Assembly: GCF_000013445.1 (NCBI RefSeq) | Contig: NC_007796.1 | Coordinates: 2,330,936-2,394,935, forward strand | Source: Methanospirillum hungatei JF-1 | GTDB lineage: Archaea; Halobacteriota; Methanomicrobia; Methanomicrobiales; Methanospirillaceae | Direction: 5' to 3' | DNA length: 64,000 nucleotides | Shown: piece after piece, positions 56,067 through 64,000 of the stretch | Layout of the letters: every line of letters begins with the position of its first letter | Numbering within the stretch: position 1 is the stretch's first letter | Notes under the pieces: model-generated | What the model was told of the DNA's origin: nothing | Database searches by the model: none | The model's input: the letters and a program-made list of their open reading frames with translations, nothing else | Translations under genes and position numbers: made by a program

Positions 56067-58151
56067 TTGAACTTGAATAGGAAAATAATACGTGAATATG
56101 TAATAATTATCGTACTGTATGCACTCCTCACCGCTATATTAACATATCCCATGATTCTACATGTGAGTGACACCATCGGCGGAGGGGATGAGGCATTCAC
56201 CTGCTGGTCGTTAACCTGGACGACAAAGAAAGTTCTGGAAGACCCGATAAACCTTTTCAAGGCGAATATTTTTTATCCGGCGAATGAATATTCCTTGGCA
56301 TTGTCCGAACATCTCACCGGATGGACCATTTTTTCAATCCCCGTATATGGGATTACTCATGACCCGGTATTCACACACAATTTCGTCAGACTCCTGACCT
56401 TTGTTCTGTGTGGGTTTGGTATGTATCTGCTCACATATCGGTATACACAAAACCGGTATGCGGCTTTTATTGCAGGAATTTTCTTTGCATTCTATGGATA
56501 CCGGATGGCGATTCAGTTACATCTCTTAGCAATGCAATGGATTCCATTGATGCTGCTATTTCTGGATAAGTTCTTTCATTCATTGAAATTTCGGGATATT
56601 GGCGCAGCATCAGTGTTTTTTATTTTATCTGCTTTGTCCAGTTGGTACGTGGGGATTTTTACAACGATTATCGGAGTTCTTTTTGTACTTGGATACGTCA
56701 TCCTGGATTTAGAAGTTCGGAACGGTTTAATCTCAAAAAAGGCGGTTGTGAGAATTCTTATTTCACTGGCATTCATCATCATTACTCTCACCCCCTTTGC
56801 TCTTCCCTATTTTGAGGCAAGTCAGCATTATGATGCTGAAAGGGATTTAGATGAACCAATGAACTCCTCCTGGTCATGTGATCCAATTTTTTTAATGAAT
56901 CAATTCGGAGTACTTTTTTTTATTTTTTCCCTGGTGGGACTTCTACTGCCCCTGTCAAGAAACACGGCTCTAAAACCGGATTGGGAATTTGTGAGATCCC
57001 AAAAAATCCCGATAATATTTGCAGGGATTGGCATAATAAGTTACGTCCTTGCACTTGGACCTGTGCTAAAAATTAACGGTGTTCAGACGGGAATACTGAC
57101 ACCGTACTATTTTTTCTATTCCATAATTCCTTATATCGCCATTATACGGGATCTTTCAAGATTCAGCTTTATTATGAGTCTAGCCGGATCAGTTCTGATC
57201 GGATTTGGTGTTGCAGCTATTCTTTACCGGATAAAAAAGGATGATTTAAAGACAATTGTTGCTATAGCATGTATCATTCTTGCTATTATCGGATCATGGC
57301 ATGTCCCGGTTCAGATTCCAGCCTCTCTTGCAACCGGAGACCAGGTACCGGAGGTGTATCGCTGGCTTGCAGAACAACCAGGTGATGTGAAAATTATCGA
57401 AATCCCAACCAGATGGATTGAAGATAACTCGGAATATACCTATTATTCAGTCTATCACTGGAAAGAGATGGTAAATGGGTATAGTGGGAGGGATGTTGAA
57501 CTTGCTTCGAAAATCATGCGTGACACCGGGGGTTATTTCCCCTCTGATAATATTGTTTCATTATTACAGCATATCGGAGTAAAATACGTTATCATTCATC
57601 CAGACAGAATCCGGATAGTGGAGAATATCCCTGATGAACAGGCGGAAGCATTCATCTCACAATATTTATCCGTTCTGAATCAAAAGATCGAACAAAATTA
57701 CAATTCCACCATCAGGATGGCAGGATCATTTGGTGATACGATAGTGTATGAAATACTCGAAACTCCGGAAGTTCTGCCTGAGGATGTTATTTTACTCTTT
57801 CAAAATGGGTGGTTTGGATCAAATACATTCCCAGAATTTTATTTGAAAGAAGAGGGGAAGATCAAAGCTTATGCAGGGACAACCGGAGAGTATGAACTCT
57901 ATTTTATGGCTGAACCAATTTATACAGAAAAAAATCTCTCCTTAAAAATAAACGGTGAAAACCTGGGAACAATTACTGCTCCAGCAGGAGGTTTGACCGA
58001 AGGCAGGAGTAATTTTATCTTACATAAAGGCATGAATGAGATTACATTCACAAGCACGTGTACACAATTATGTGACATTCCGGAGATGAAAACAATATCT
58101 GATAAATGTATGAGCTTTAAATTTGTGAACCTGACAATTTTTCAACCCTGA
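56067..58151 (+). CDS. Polytopic membrane protein, probable GT-C-type glycosyltransferase or glycan assembly protein
   Basis: 694 residues from a TTG at 56067. About eleven membrane segments occupy residues 8-430, and a soluble C-terminal region follows. An acidic first outer loop (DTIGGGDEAFTCWSL) is in the place of the catalytic Asp loop of GT-C enzymes, but no diagnostic signature is present. It lies between nucleotide-sugar genes and a flippase/GT2 pair, so a role in surface-glycan or N-glycan assembly is inferred. Confidence 0.55.
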   Translation: MNLNRKIIREYVIIIVLYALLTAILTYPMILHVSDTIGGGDEAFTCWSLTWTTKKVLEDPINLFKANIFYPANEYSLALSEHLTGWTIFSIPVYGITHDPVFTHNFVRLLTFVLCGFGMYLLTYRYTQNRYAAFIAGIFFAFYGYRMAIQLHLLAMQWIPLMLLFLDKFFHSLKFRDIGAASVFFILSALSSWYVGIFTTIIGVLFVLGYVILDLEVRNGLISKKAVVRILISLAFIIITLTPFALPYFEASQHYDAERDLDEPMNSSWSCDPIFLMNQFGVLFFIFSLVGLLLPLSRNTALKPDWEFVRSQKIPIIFAGIGIISYVLALGPVLKINGVQTGILTPYYFFYSIIPYIAIIRDLSRFSFIMSLAGSVLIGFGVAAILYRIKKDDLKTIVAIACIILAIIGSWHVPVQIPASLATGDQVPEVYRWLAEQPGDVKIIEIPTRWIEDNSEYTYYSVYHWKEMVNGYSGRDVELASKIMRDTGGYFPSDNIVSLLQHIGVKYVIIHPDRIRIVENIPDEQAEAFISQYLSVLNQKIEQNYNSTIRMAGSFGDTIVYEILETPEVLPEDVILLFQNGWFGSNTFPEFYLKEEGKIKAYAGTTGEYELYFMAEPIYTEKNLSLKINGENLGTITAPAGGLTEGRSNFILHKGMNEITFTSTCTQLCDIPEMKTISDKCMSFKFVNLTIFQP

Positions 58152-58166
58152 AACGGGGTTCTTTTT
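58144..58166. terminator. Short hairpin terminator between convergent genes
   Basis: AACCC (58144-58148) pairs with GGGTT (58156-58160) and is followed by CTTTTT. It overlaps the stop of the plus-strand gene and faces the end of the minus-strand gene at 58165. Confidence 0.5.
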
Positions 58167-58521
58167 ACCCCCTTACAAGGATAATAATCCCGCTAATTAT
58201 CACTAATGCTCCAAATAGTCGCATGAAGCTGATCTGCTCATGAAAGAGAAAAAATGAGGCTATGAATATAATGACAAAGGTAAGTGCAATAAAGGGATAC
58301 ACAAATGAAAGATCAGCCCGTGATAGAGCAATAAGCCAGAAAACGGTGGAAAGGCCATAACATACCGTTCCCCCAATTACCCATGGGCTGAGTAGCATCG
58401 AGATAAAGGATCCAGTCGTGACAGATGTAATCGGACCAATGTCAGTCATCCCAATTTTCCATAAAATCTGTCCGGATGATGCAAATAAAATCCCGATAAG
58501 GATAATAATTATCGTATTCAT
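58165..58521 (-). CDS. EmrE/ArnE-like four-helix flippase subunit
   Basis: 118 residues, four membrane helices, small-multidrug-resistance/EamA fold (GLSTVFWLIALSRADLSFVYPF at the second-third helix boundary). When such a protein is eight bases from a polyprenyl-phosphate glycosyltransferase gene, as here, it usually flips a lipid-linked sugar across the membrane, as ArnE/ArnF do. A general drug exporter is less likely in this context (inference). Confidence 0.7.
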   Translation of the reverse strand: MNTIIIILIGILFASSGQILWKIGMTDIGPITSVTTGSFISMLLSPWVIGGTVCYGLSTVFWLIALSRADLSFVYPFIALTFVIIFIASFFLFHEQISFMRLFGALVIISGIIILVRG

Positions 58522-58529
58522 TCAGGTTA

Positions 58530-59444
58530 TTACTCCTTTTTAATAAAACTCTGACGGATTCTTTCCTCAATCCGATCCATCTTTTTCGAAAGGTAATCAA
58601 TGATGAGGCCGATTGAGGTCAGTTGTATCCCAAAAAGCATGAGAAAAACGGAAATAAGTGGATAATATTCGTGGATTAAATAGTAATTTAACAGCCTTTC
58701 CTGTACACTGATAAGGCCAAATCCAATTCCTGCAAGAAGAAGAAATAAACCCGGGACAGATATCATTTTCGCAAGAGGGGAAGTCTCATGCCATGCAATC
58801 GATAATAACGCACGAAACATCCGATACCCATCACGAATGGGATGAAGTTTTGACGTACCAACCCGCTCGCGATATTCTATGGGAACTTCAGAGATAACAT
58901 ACCCCAATTTCGCTGCACGGACGGTCATCTTTGTCTCGAACTCCAGGCTTTTCGCCGATACCAGGAGTTCATCCATCATCTCTTTCCGAAAAGCCCGATA
59001 TCCCGTCTGGCCATCTGATATATACTTACCACTGATGTAGGTTGCCATTGTCGAGAAGACCGCATTACCTATCCGGTTAAACAGAGGGATATTATGTGCC
59101 TCGATATTTCGAACGCCCAAAACAAGGTCAGCCCCACGATTCAGTTCAGATAAGAAAACCGGAATATATCGAGCAGGGTAGGTACAGTCTGCATCAGTAA
59201 AGACAATAATTTCGCCAGTTGATTTCCTGACACCGGTGAGCAATGCACCTACCTTGCCCTGGTTCTGGGTATGCTGAAAAACATGCACCTTTGCATCCTG
59301 ATAATGAGAGGCTATTTCATATGTCTTGTCCTTTGATCCATCATCAACAACAATAATTTCGTCAACGAAAGGATAATATTCCTCAATAACGAGACCAATT
59401 GCTTCTTCTTCATTAAAAGCAGGAATAATCAAAGAGGTTGTCAT
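58530..59444 (-). CDS. Family 2 glycosyltransferase (dolichyl-phosphate sugar synthase type)
   Basis: 304 residues. GT2 core with SLIIPAFNEEEAIG at the start, the DDGS motif (VVDDGSKDKT), a DXD-like TDADCTYP and the acceptor-site GQTGYRAFRKEM. Two C-terminal membrane helices (about 235-255 and 265-290). It transfers a sugar from an NDP-sugar to a polyprenyl phosphate. Divergently arranged from the UDP-xylose-synthase-like gene. Confidence 0.88.
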   Translation of the reverse strand: MTTSLIIPAFNEEEAIGLVIEEYYPFVDEIIVVDDGSKDKTYEIASHYQDAKVHVFQHTQNQGKVGALLTGVRKSTGEIIVFTDADCTYPARYIPVFLSELNRGADLVLGVRNIEAHNIPLFNRIGNAVFSTMATYISGKYISDGQTGYRAFRKEMMDELLVSAKSLEFETKMTVRAAKLGYVISEVPIEYRERVGTSKLHPIRDGYRMFRALLSIAWHETSPLAKMISVPGLFLLLAGIGFGLISVQERLLNYYLIHEYYPLISVFLMLFGIQLTSIGLIIDYLSKKMDRIEERIRQSFIKKE

Positions 59445-59466
59445 AATATACCCGTGAATGCGAATA

Positions 59467-59503
59467 TTCCAGAATGAAGATTTTTTACCGTGATATTCTG
59501 GAA
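59467..59503. promoter_or_regulatory. Inverted repeat in the divergent GT2/epimerase promoter region
   Basis: TTCCAGAAT (59467-59475) and ATTCTGGAA (59495-59503) are perfect 9-base inverted arms separated by 19 bases. GAATATTC also occurs at 59462-59469 and 59564-59571. Could be an operator for one or both divergent genes. Confidence 0.4.
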
Positions 59504-59625
59504 AATCTAATTATCTCAATGTTTTGTAATAATAGATGATAATAGTTCATGAATTGTTTCTCTGAATATTCTCTCGTTTAGGTAAACTCATAACAGAGCA
59601 GATGTCACGTGTCTTTTCCGTACCA

Positions 59626-59632
59626 TTATAAA
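59626..59632 (+). promoter_or_regulatory. TATA box of the UDP-xylose-synthase-like gene
   Basis: TTATAAA about 45 bases before the start codon, giving a leader of roughly 17-20 bases. Confidence 0.5.
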
Positions 59633-59673
59633 GGGTAGTAAAAACAGAATTATCTATTGCGGAAGATCCAACT

Positions 59674-60684
59674 ATGAATATATCTACCCCATCATCATCA
59701 GATTTTGAAATTCAAAAGATATTAACTGGCCTTTCAGATCTATCATTTCCTGATCAGACCATTCTGGTAACCGGTGGTTCAGGTTTTTTGGGTTCATGGA
59801 TGTGCGAGGTCCTTCTCAATACAGGAGCCAATGTCATCTGCCTGGATAATTATGCATCTGGCCGGCCAGAAAATACTGAACATCTGAAAAATCATCCAAA
59901 ATTTACCCGAATCGTCCACGATATATCAAAGCCATATGATCCAGGGAGAAAAGTCGACCTTGTCTGTCATCTGGCTTCACGGGCAAGTCCTCTTGAATTT
60001 GAACATTATCCCATCCAGATTTTGAAATCCAATACCCTGGGAACCATGAATGCTCTTGGAATTGCCAGAAAATATGAAGCCAGATTCTTATTCACCTCTA
60101 CCAGTGAAACATATGGAGAAGCTGCAATCTTCCCGACACCTGAAACCTACCGGGGCAATGTGAATACCCTGGGAATCCGTGGGTGTTATGATGAGGCAAA
60201 AAGGGCAGGAGAAGCATTCTGTATGGCATATTTCAGGCAGCATGGTTTGGATGTCAGGATTGCCAGGATATTTAATACCTATGGGCCGAGGATGAGATCG
60301 GACGGGCATTATGGGAGAGTAATTCCCCGGTTTATTGACCAGGCTGTGCACAATGCACCAATAACCATTTTTGGTGAAGGAAAACAAACCAGATCATTCT
60401 GCTATGTAACTGACCAGATAACCGGATTACTTCGTCTGGCAGGATTGCCTGATTTAGCAGGGGAAGTTGTAAATATCGGAAATCCGGTTGAATGGACAAT
60501 TCTTGATTTAGCTCATATGATAATTGAATTAACCGGTTCGAAGTCCGAGTTATCCTATCAACCAATGCCTCCGGATGATCCAACACGGAGGGTTCCGGAT
60601 ATTACCAAGGCACGGGAAAAACTTGGATGGGAACCCAAAGTTGAACTGAAAGATGGGCTTATGAAGATGCTAGAGTTGAAATGA
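59674..60684 (+). CDS. UDP-glucuronate decarboxylase-like (UDP-xylose synthase) SDR enzyme
   Basis: 336 residues. Extended SDR: NAD motif TGGSGFLG (33-40), catalytic Y172-x3-K176 (GCYDEAKRAGE), TSTSETYGE for the active-site Ser/Thr. FNTYGPRMRSDGHYGRVIPRFI is typical of UDP-glucuronate decarboxylases. It would convert UDP-glucuronate, made by the UDP-glucose dehydrogenase 5 kb upstream, to UDP-xylose. A 4,6-dehydratase/epimerase role remains possible. Confidence 0.8.
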   Translation: MNISTPSSSDFEIQKILTGLSDLSFPDQTILVTGGSGFLGSWMCEVLLNTGANVICLDNYASGRPENTEHLKNHPKFTRIVHDISKPYDPGRKVDLVCHLASRASPLEFEHYPIQILKSNTLGTMNALGIARKYEARFLFTSTSETYGEAAIFPTPETYRGNVNTLGIRGCYDEAKRAGEAFCMAYFRQHGLDVRIARIFNTYGPRMRSDGHYGRVIPRFIDQAVHNAPITIFGEGKQTRSFCYVTDQITGLLRLAGLPDLAGEVVNIGNPVEWTILDLAHMIIELTGSKSELSYQPMPPDDPTRRVPDITKAREKLGWEPKVELKDGLMKMLELK

Positions 60685-60865
60685 TTATCAAAGACTCTTT
60701 TTCAGTCCTGAAAGGATATGCTTCTATTAGCCAGAACAGAGATTAAAGAACTCATAAACCAATTAATTCAGGCAGGCGTCTTAAGCGCAGGACGCAGTTG
60801 ACTGGCTGGTGATTAATACCCGGCATATTTTTTGCATTTCGGAGTTTCATAAAAAGAGGGTGGGA

Positions 60866-61225
60866 TTACACTTCCACTTTTCGTACACACTGGTCACCGG
60901 AAAAAACCAGAACCCATTTCTTCAGATTCGGTATTGTTGATAATTCAGGTGATGATATGTACCGTTTCATTCGGAGCGTTCCATCAATAGTCATCCTCTC
61001 TATCTCCTCTTCAGAACTCATGCTTCTTTTGAGGTACTTCAATTCGAAGATAGGGTAATGATCAGGGTGCCAGGGATCTCTTTTGAGCAGAGTAAGATCG
61101 ATATAACCTTCTGAAACCTCATACTCCAATTTAACCTGGTACCGACTGCTCATGTTTGCATATGCAAAAATTGCAATTCCAGAGGTCATACTATATTCAC
61201 CAGGTAATCCTGTTCCCCTTCTCAA
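60866..61225 (-). pseudogene. C-terminal remnant of an AAA-ATPase-like/PD-(D/E)XK nuclease protein
   Basis: 119 residues from a TTG at 61225, with an in-frame TAG immediately before it. It matches the C-terminal PD-(D/E)XK domain of archaeal AAA-ATPase-like proteins: EVSEGYIDLTLLKRDPWH, then PIFELKYLKRS (Asp and ExK of the nuclease core). These proteins are normally ~500 residues with a P-loop ATPase in front, which is absent here. Such genes are often mobile and present in many copies. Probably a truncated remnant next to a gene-free region. Confidence 0.7.
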
Positions 61226-62044
61226 ATCCTATTGTGATGAAATAATCTTTCGTAACGTTGTAACCAGATATTGAGTCAGGAACCCTACTATATTAAAAAA
61301 ATATGACCTTTTTTTGCGTTTCAAACATTGCAAAACCTCATACCTGTAACTCACTCCGAAAAGTATCCTCCAATTATCTTAAAATATGCACCGATGATGT
61401 AATCCACTATCTTTCATATCTCGAGGATGTATTCCTTCTTTTTCTGTAACCCATTATGATGTATCACTTAAACCACAGTTGAATAAACAAAAAACTATTG
61501 TATTGACCATGGAATGATACAACTGTTTCTTTCAGGTTTACTGGTTTGGGGAAGAAAAATGCCACCATATTTGTGGTTTCACGCCGCCGATGCCACTTTC
61601 AAATCAGAAAAAACAATTAAACCTCGTTGTTTTTAAAAATACTCATATTTTACCCCTGAAATAAGGGCGAAATATTGTTCTCACAGCGGGCCGGTATGAC
61701 CACATCTCTTTTCGCCTAGGGATTTATATGGATCAGGATATCTCTCAATAGCGGGCCTTGAGAATTGTGGTTTTAGAAGGTTTTGAGAGGAACGGCCTTC
61801 AATTCTGCAAAATTACAGATAGATATGGTAATTAGGAAAACGGGTTTTTCACATTGCCCTCTGATTTTAAAAAGAACGAAAAATTTTCGTTTTAAAGAGG
61901 AGTCATTTCTGGTAAAAGGATACTATAAGTAATAGAGTTATATAATTTAAAACTATTATTTAATAAGATCAAAAAACTGCCTCATACAACTATAGAACAT
62001 TATCCATAACTTACTTCCTTTCACATAACCAGTACTAATGAGTA
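61226..62044. other. Gene-free AT-rich region with inverted and direct repeats
   Basis: 819 bases with no supported gene. It holds AACGAAAAATTTTCGTT at 61875-61891 (perfect 8+1+8 inverted repeat), a GAATTG(61762)...CCTTCAATTC(61796-61805) foldback with a loop at 61781-61795, and a related pair CTCACAGCGGGCC/CTCAATAGCGGGCC at about 61680 and 61744. TATA-like sequence near 61940-61950 may serve the exporter gene. Probably the scar of a lost mobile gene (inference). Confidence 0.45.
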
Positions 62045-63823
62045 ATGGTCACATTCAAAGAATATCTTCATCAACTTCGGTTTTTCATTCAAGGGTATGA
62101 ATATTATCTGTTTTTACTCCTTATTCTATCCATCATCATTGGCCTGATTGATGCAGGGAGTATTGCTCTTTTATATCCCATGATATCAGTGGGATTTCAG
62201 ATAAATGCTGATGCCATCCCCTTTTACGGAGTTATCGAATATATAAGCAGCCTGATTCCGATGGGATCGCAATTTGTCCATCTCGGATTATTATTTATTC
62301 TGCTCACCGGCATATCACTTATTCTTCAACTGGCATACTGGAAGATTGCATTCATTTTCCAGCGGGAACTTATCGTAAAGACGAAAAAGTCGATATTTTC
62401 AAAGATAGATTCCAACGATTATAAATTTTTTGTCGATGCACGGCAGGGAGATCTCATCAATCTCTTTAACCAAAGTCCCTATTATGTCCAGCAGACATAC
62501 GACCGGTTGTTATGCCTGTGCACGGATCTGATGACCTCAATTCTGGTGATAGTGATGCTTTTTCTGATTTCACCAGGAGGACTTCTTCTGGTATTAATCG
62601 GGGGGGGCGTTTTTTATCTCATCATCAACTCAATCAGCAAAAACATTTCAGAGAAACTGGGGAACCTTCAGATAGCATCTGGTCAATCCGAAAACAAGGT
62701 TATCAATGAATACATAACCGGCATTAAGCCAATAAAAGCGCTCCATGCATCGGAACATTGGGGAAGGCAGTATATTGATGCTTTAAAAGTGTATTGGGAT
62801 AAGTTTGCGGAACTCATGTTCATTCAGAGAATCCCTATCATTGCGATAAATTCCCTGTTTTATATTACCATTGGAGTTATTGTTCTTGTCCTTTACATTT
62901 ATTACGCGGATAATTTTCTTGTGATAATTCCGGTTCTTGGAACGTTTGCTGCGGGCATGATGAAAATTCTGCCTAAAGCTATGAATATGGGGACCTATAA
63001 GATGGAACTGAAAAATTTTTATCCCCATGTTACAACCATCCATTCAATTCTCCAGGAGAAAAAATATCATTCGGTAGTAAATGGTGAAAAGACCTGCAAT
63101 GAAATCATATCAGATATCATTCTGGAGGATGTCAGTTTTTCATATGGTCATGCAAAGATCCTGCATAATGTGTCGATGACTATTGCGAAAGGTTCAATGA
63201 CTGCTCTTGTTGGTCATTCAGGATCAGGTAAGTCAACGATTGCGAGCCTGCTCCTACGACTCTATGATCCTGGTTCAGGGAGGATACTTGTTAATGGTTT
63301 TGATTTGAAAGAGTATGATGTGAATACATACCGGGATATTGTCGGGTATGTAAGTCAGGATCCATTTGTATTCAACGCAAGTATCAGGGAGAATATACTG
63401 TTCGGAGGGCTATTTTCAGATAAAGAAGTCATTGATGCAGCGAAATTAGCTTATGCACACGAATTTATCATGGAATTGCCAGAGGGATATGAGACATTGG
63501 TGGGAGATCAGGGGGTCACTCTCTCAGGGGGGGAGAAACAACGGATCGTGATTGCCCGGGCTATGATCCGCCGGCCTGAATTTTTAATATTGGATGAAGC
63601 AACGAGTGCGCTCGATAATATTTCTGAGGCAGCAGTACAGAAGGCGATCGATCAGGTCGCGAAGGAATGTACGACGCTGGTGATTGCGCATCGGTTGACG
63701 ACAATACGGAATGCTGATAAAATTGTGGTGATTGAGAAGGGGAGAATTGTTGAAGAGGGGACACATGAAGAGTTGATTGAGAGGAGAGGTAAGTATTGGG
63801 AGATGAGTGAGAATAAAGCATAA
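62045..63823 (+). CDS. MsbA-like ABC exporter, fused membrane and ATPase domains
   Basis: 592 residues. Six membrane helices (about 20-330) precede an ABC domain with Walker A GHSGSGKST (about 398-406), the signature LSGGEKQR (about 495-502), Walker B FLILDEATSALD and the switch His in VIAHRL. Half-transporters of this type export lipids, lipid-linked glycans or peptides as homodimers. Being next to glycan genes suggests export of a lipid-linked oligosaccharide (inference). Confidence 0.9.
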   Translation: MVTFKEYLHQLRFFIQGYEYYLFLLLILSIIIGLIDAGSIALLYPMISVGFQINADAIPFYGVIEYISSLIPMGSQFVHLGLLFILLTGISLILQLAYWKIAFIFQRELIVKTKKSIFSKIDSNDYKFFVDARQGDLINLFNQSPYYVQQTYDRLLCLCTDLMTSILVIVMLFLISPGGLLLVLIGGGVFYLIINSISKNISEKLGNLQIASGQSENKVINEYITGIKPIKALHASEHWGRQYIDALKVYWDKFAELMFIQRIPIIAINSLFYITIGVIVLVLYIYYADNFLVIIPVLGTFAAGMMKILPKAMNMGTYKMELKNFYPHVTTIHSILQEKKYHSVVNGEKTCNEIISDIILEDVSFSYGHAKILHNVSMTIAKGSMTALVGHSGSGKSTIASLLLRLYDPGSGRILVNGFDLKEYDVNTYRDIVGYVSQDPFVFNASIRENILFGGLFSDKEVIDAAKLAYAHEFIMELPEGYETLVGDQGVTLSGGEKQRIVIARAMIRRPEFLILDEATSALDNISEAAVQKAIDQVAKECTTLVIAHRLTTIRNADKIVVIEKGRIVEEGTHEELIERRGKYWEMSENKA

Positions 63824-64000
63824 TATTCTGTAAACCATATAGTATTCTGTGTAATTGACATCCAAAATTTGAAATTAAAGTTTTTTGCAAATGAATGTCT
63901 GATGTTTAGTAATTATAAAAACTGGAGAATAAAAATCAGAATTATTACCAAAAGATTAAGATTTTAAAAATGAAAACAGTATAATGCTAAAAATAAAAAT
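63824..64000. other. AT-rich right edge, no feature
   Basis: No gene or structured element seen in the last 177 bases. The composition is strongly AT-rich, as at a promoter or intergenic region continuing past the window. Confidence 0.5.

Noticed and set aside
60718-60801. A 27-codon frame after the UDP-xylose-synthase-like gene, with an AAAGGA before its ATG
   Set aside because: Too short to judge, no family resemblance and no conserved context visible.
61680-61765. The paired GCGGGCC elements as CRISPR repeats
   Set aside because: Only two imperfect copies of about 13 bases with one interval, far short of an array; no cas genes nearby.

Overview
The window looks like chromosomal DNA of a hydrogenotrophic methanogenic archaeon of the order Methanomicrobiales. 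The closest match I recall is Methanospirillum, but that is recognition from memory and not a search. The evidence is a complete-looking Eha-type energy-converting [NiFe] hydrogenase operon joined to tungsten/molybdenum formylmethanofuran dehydrogenase genes (fwdDBA, fwdC), archaeal SbcCD, a calcium-gated-type (MthK-like) potassium channel, PAS-rich sensors without a kinase domain, archaeal TATA-like promoters, some TTG starts and many ATGA gene overlaps.

Layout. 1-5300 (minus) is the 5' part of a very large DUF4011-type superfamily I helicase that runs off the left edge. It faces away from a CARF-like/winged-helix regulator (5632-6462) and a secreted protein built from 14-residue LDRFNK repeats (6525-7163). 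7.1-10.7 kb holds a degenerate TPR fragment, a phytoene-desaturase-like flavoprotein, a sorbosone-dehydrogenase remnant, a NapH-like ferredoxin membrane protein and a chagasin-type lipoprotein. 10.8-17.7 kb has a soluble PAS chemoreceptor, two exported proteins of unknown function, a K+ channel and a secreted PPC-domain protein. 17.7-25.3 kb is an exported-protein block: two clostripain-family (C11) peptidases, a DJ-1/PfpI-like protein and two TPR proteins.

25.5-31 kb has sbcD-sbcC and a small frameshifted exported protein. 31.1-37.3 kb carries two convergent ABC-3 family metal importers. One is led by an FmdE-domain protein and has an unusual binding protein; the other is a classical ZnuABC type with its DtxR/MntR-like regulator. 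37.3-41.9 kb has an Fe-S endonuclease III-like protein, a MobB-like GTPase, a PAS/HAMP sensor lacking a kinase and a secreted zinc metallopeptidase.

42.0-53.7 kb is the core metabolic locus: ehaB to ehaO, a four-cluster ferredoxin, fwdD-fwdB-fwdA, an inserted VapBC-like toxin-antitoxin pair, then fwdC. Eha would use the ion gradient to reduce ferredoxin with H2, and Fwd would spend that low-potential ferredoxin on CO2 reduction to formylmethanofuran. Their co-orientation and overlaps suggest one transcription unit.

53.8-63.8 kb is a surface-glycan region: UDP-glucose dehydrogenase, GalU, a large membrane protein, an EmrE-like flippase, a GT2 glycosyltransferase, a UDP-xylose-synthase-like enzyme and an MsbA-like ABC exporter. 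Between the last two lie a decayed PD-(D/E)XK nuclease fragment and an 820-base gene-free stretch. I saw no rRNA, tRNA, CRISPR array or intact insertion sequence.
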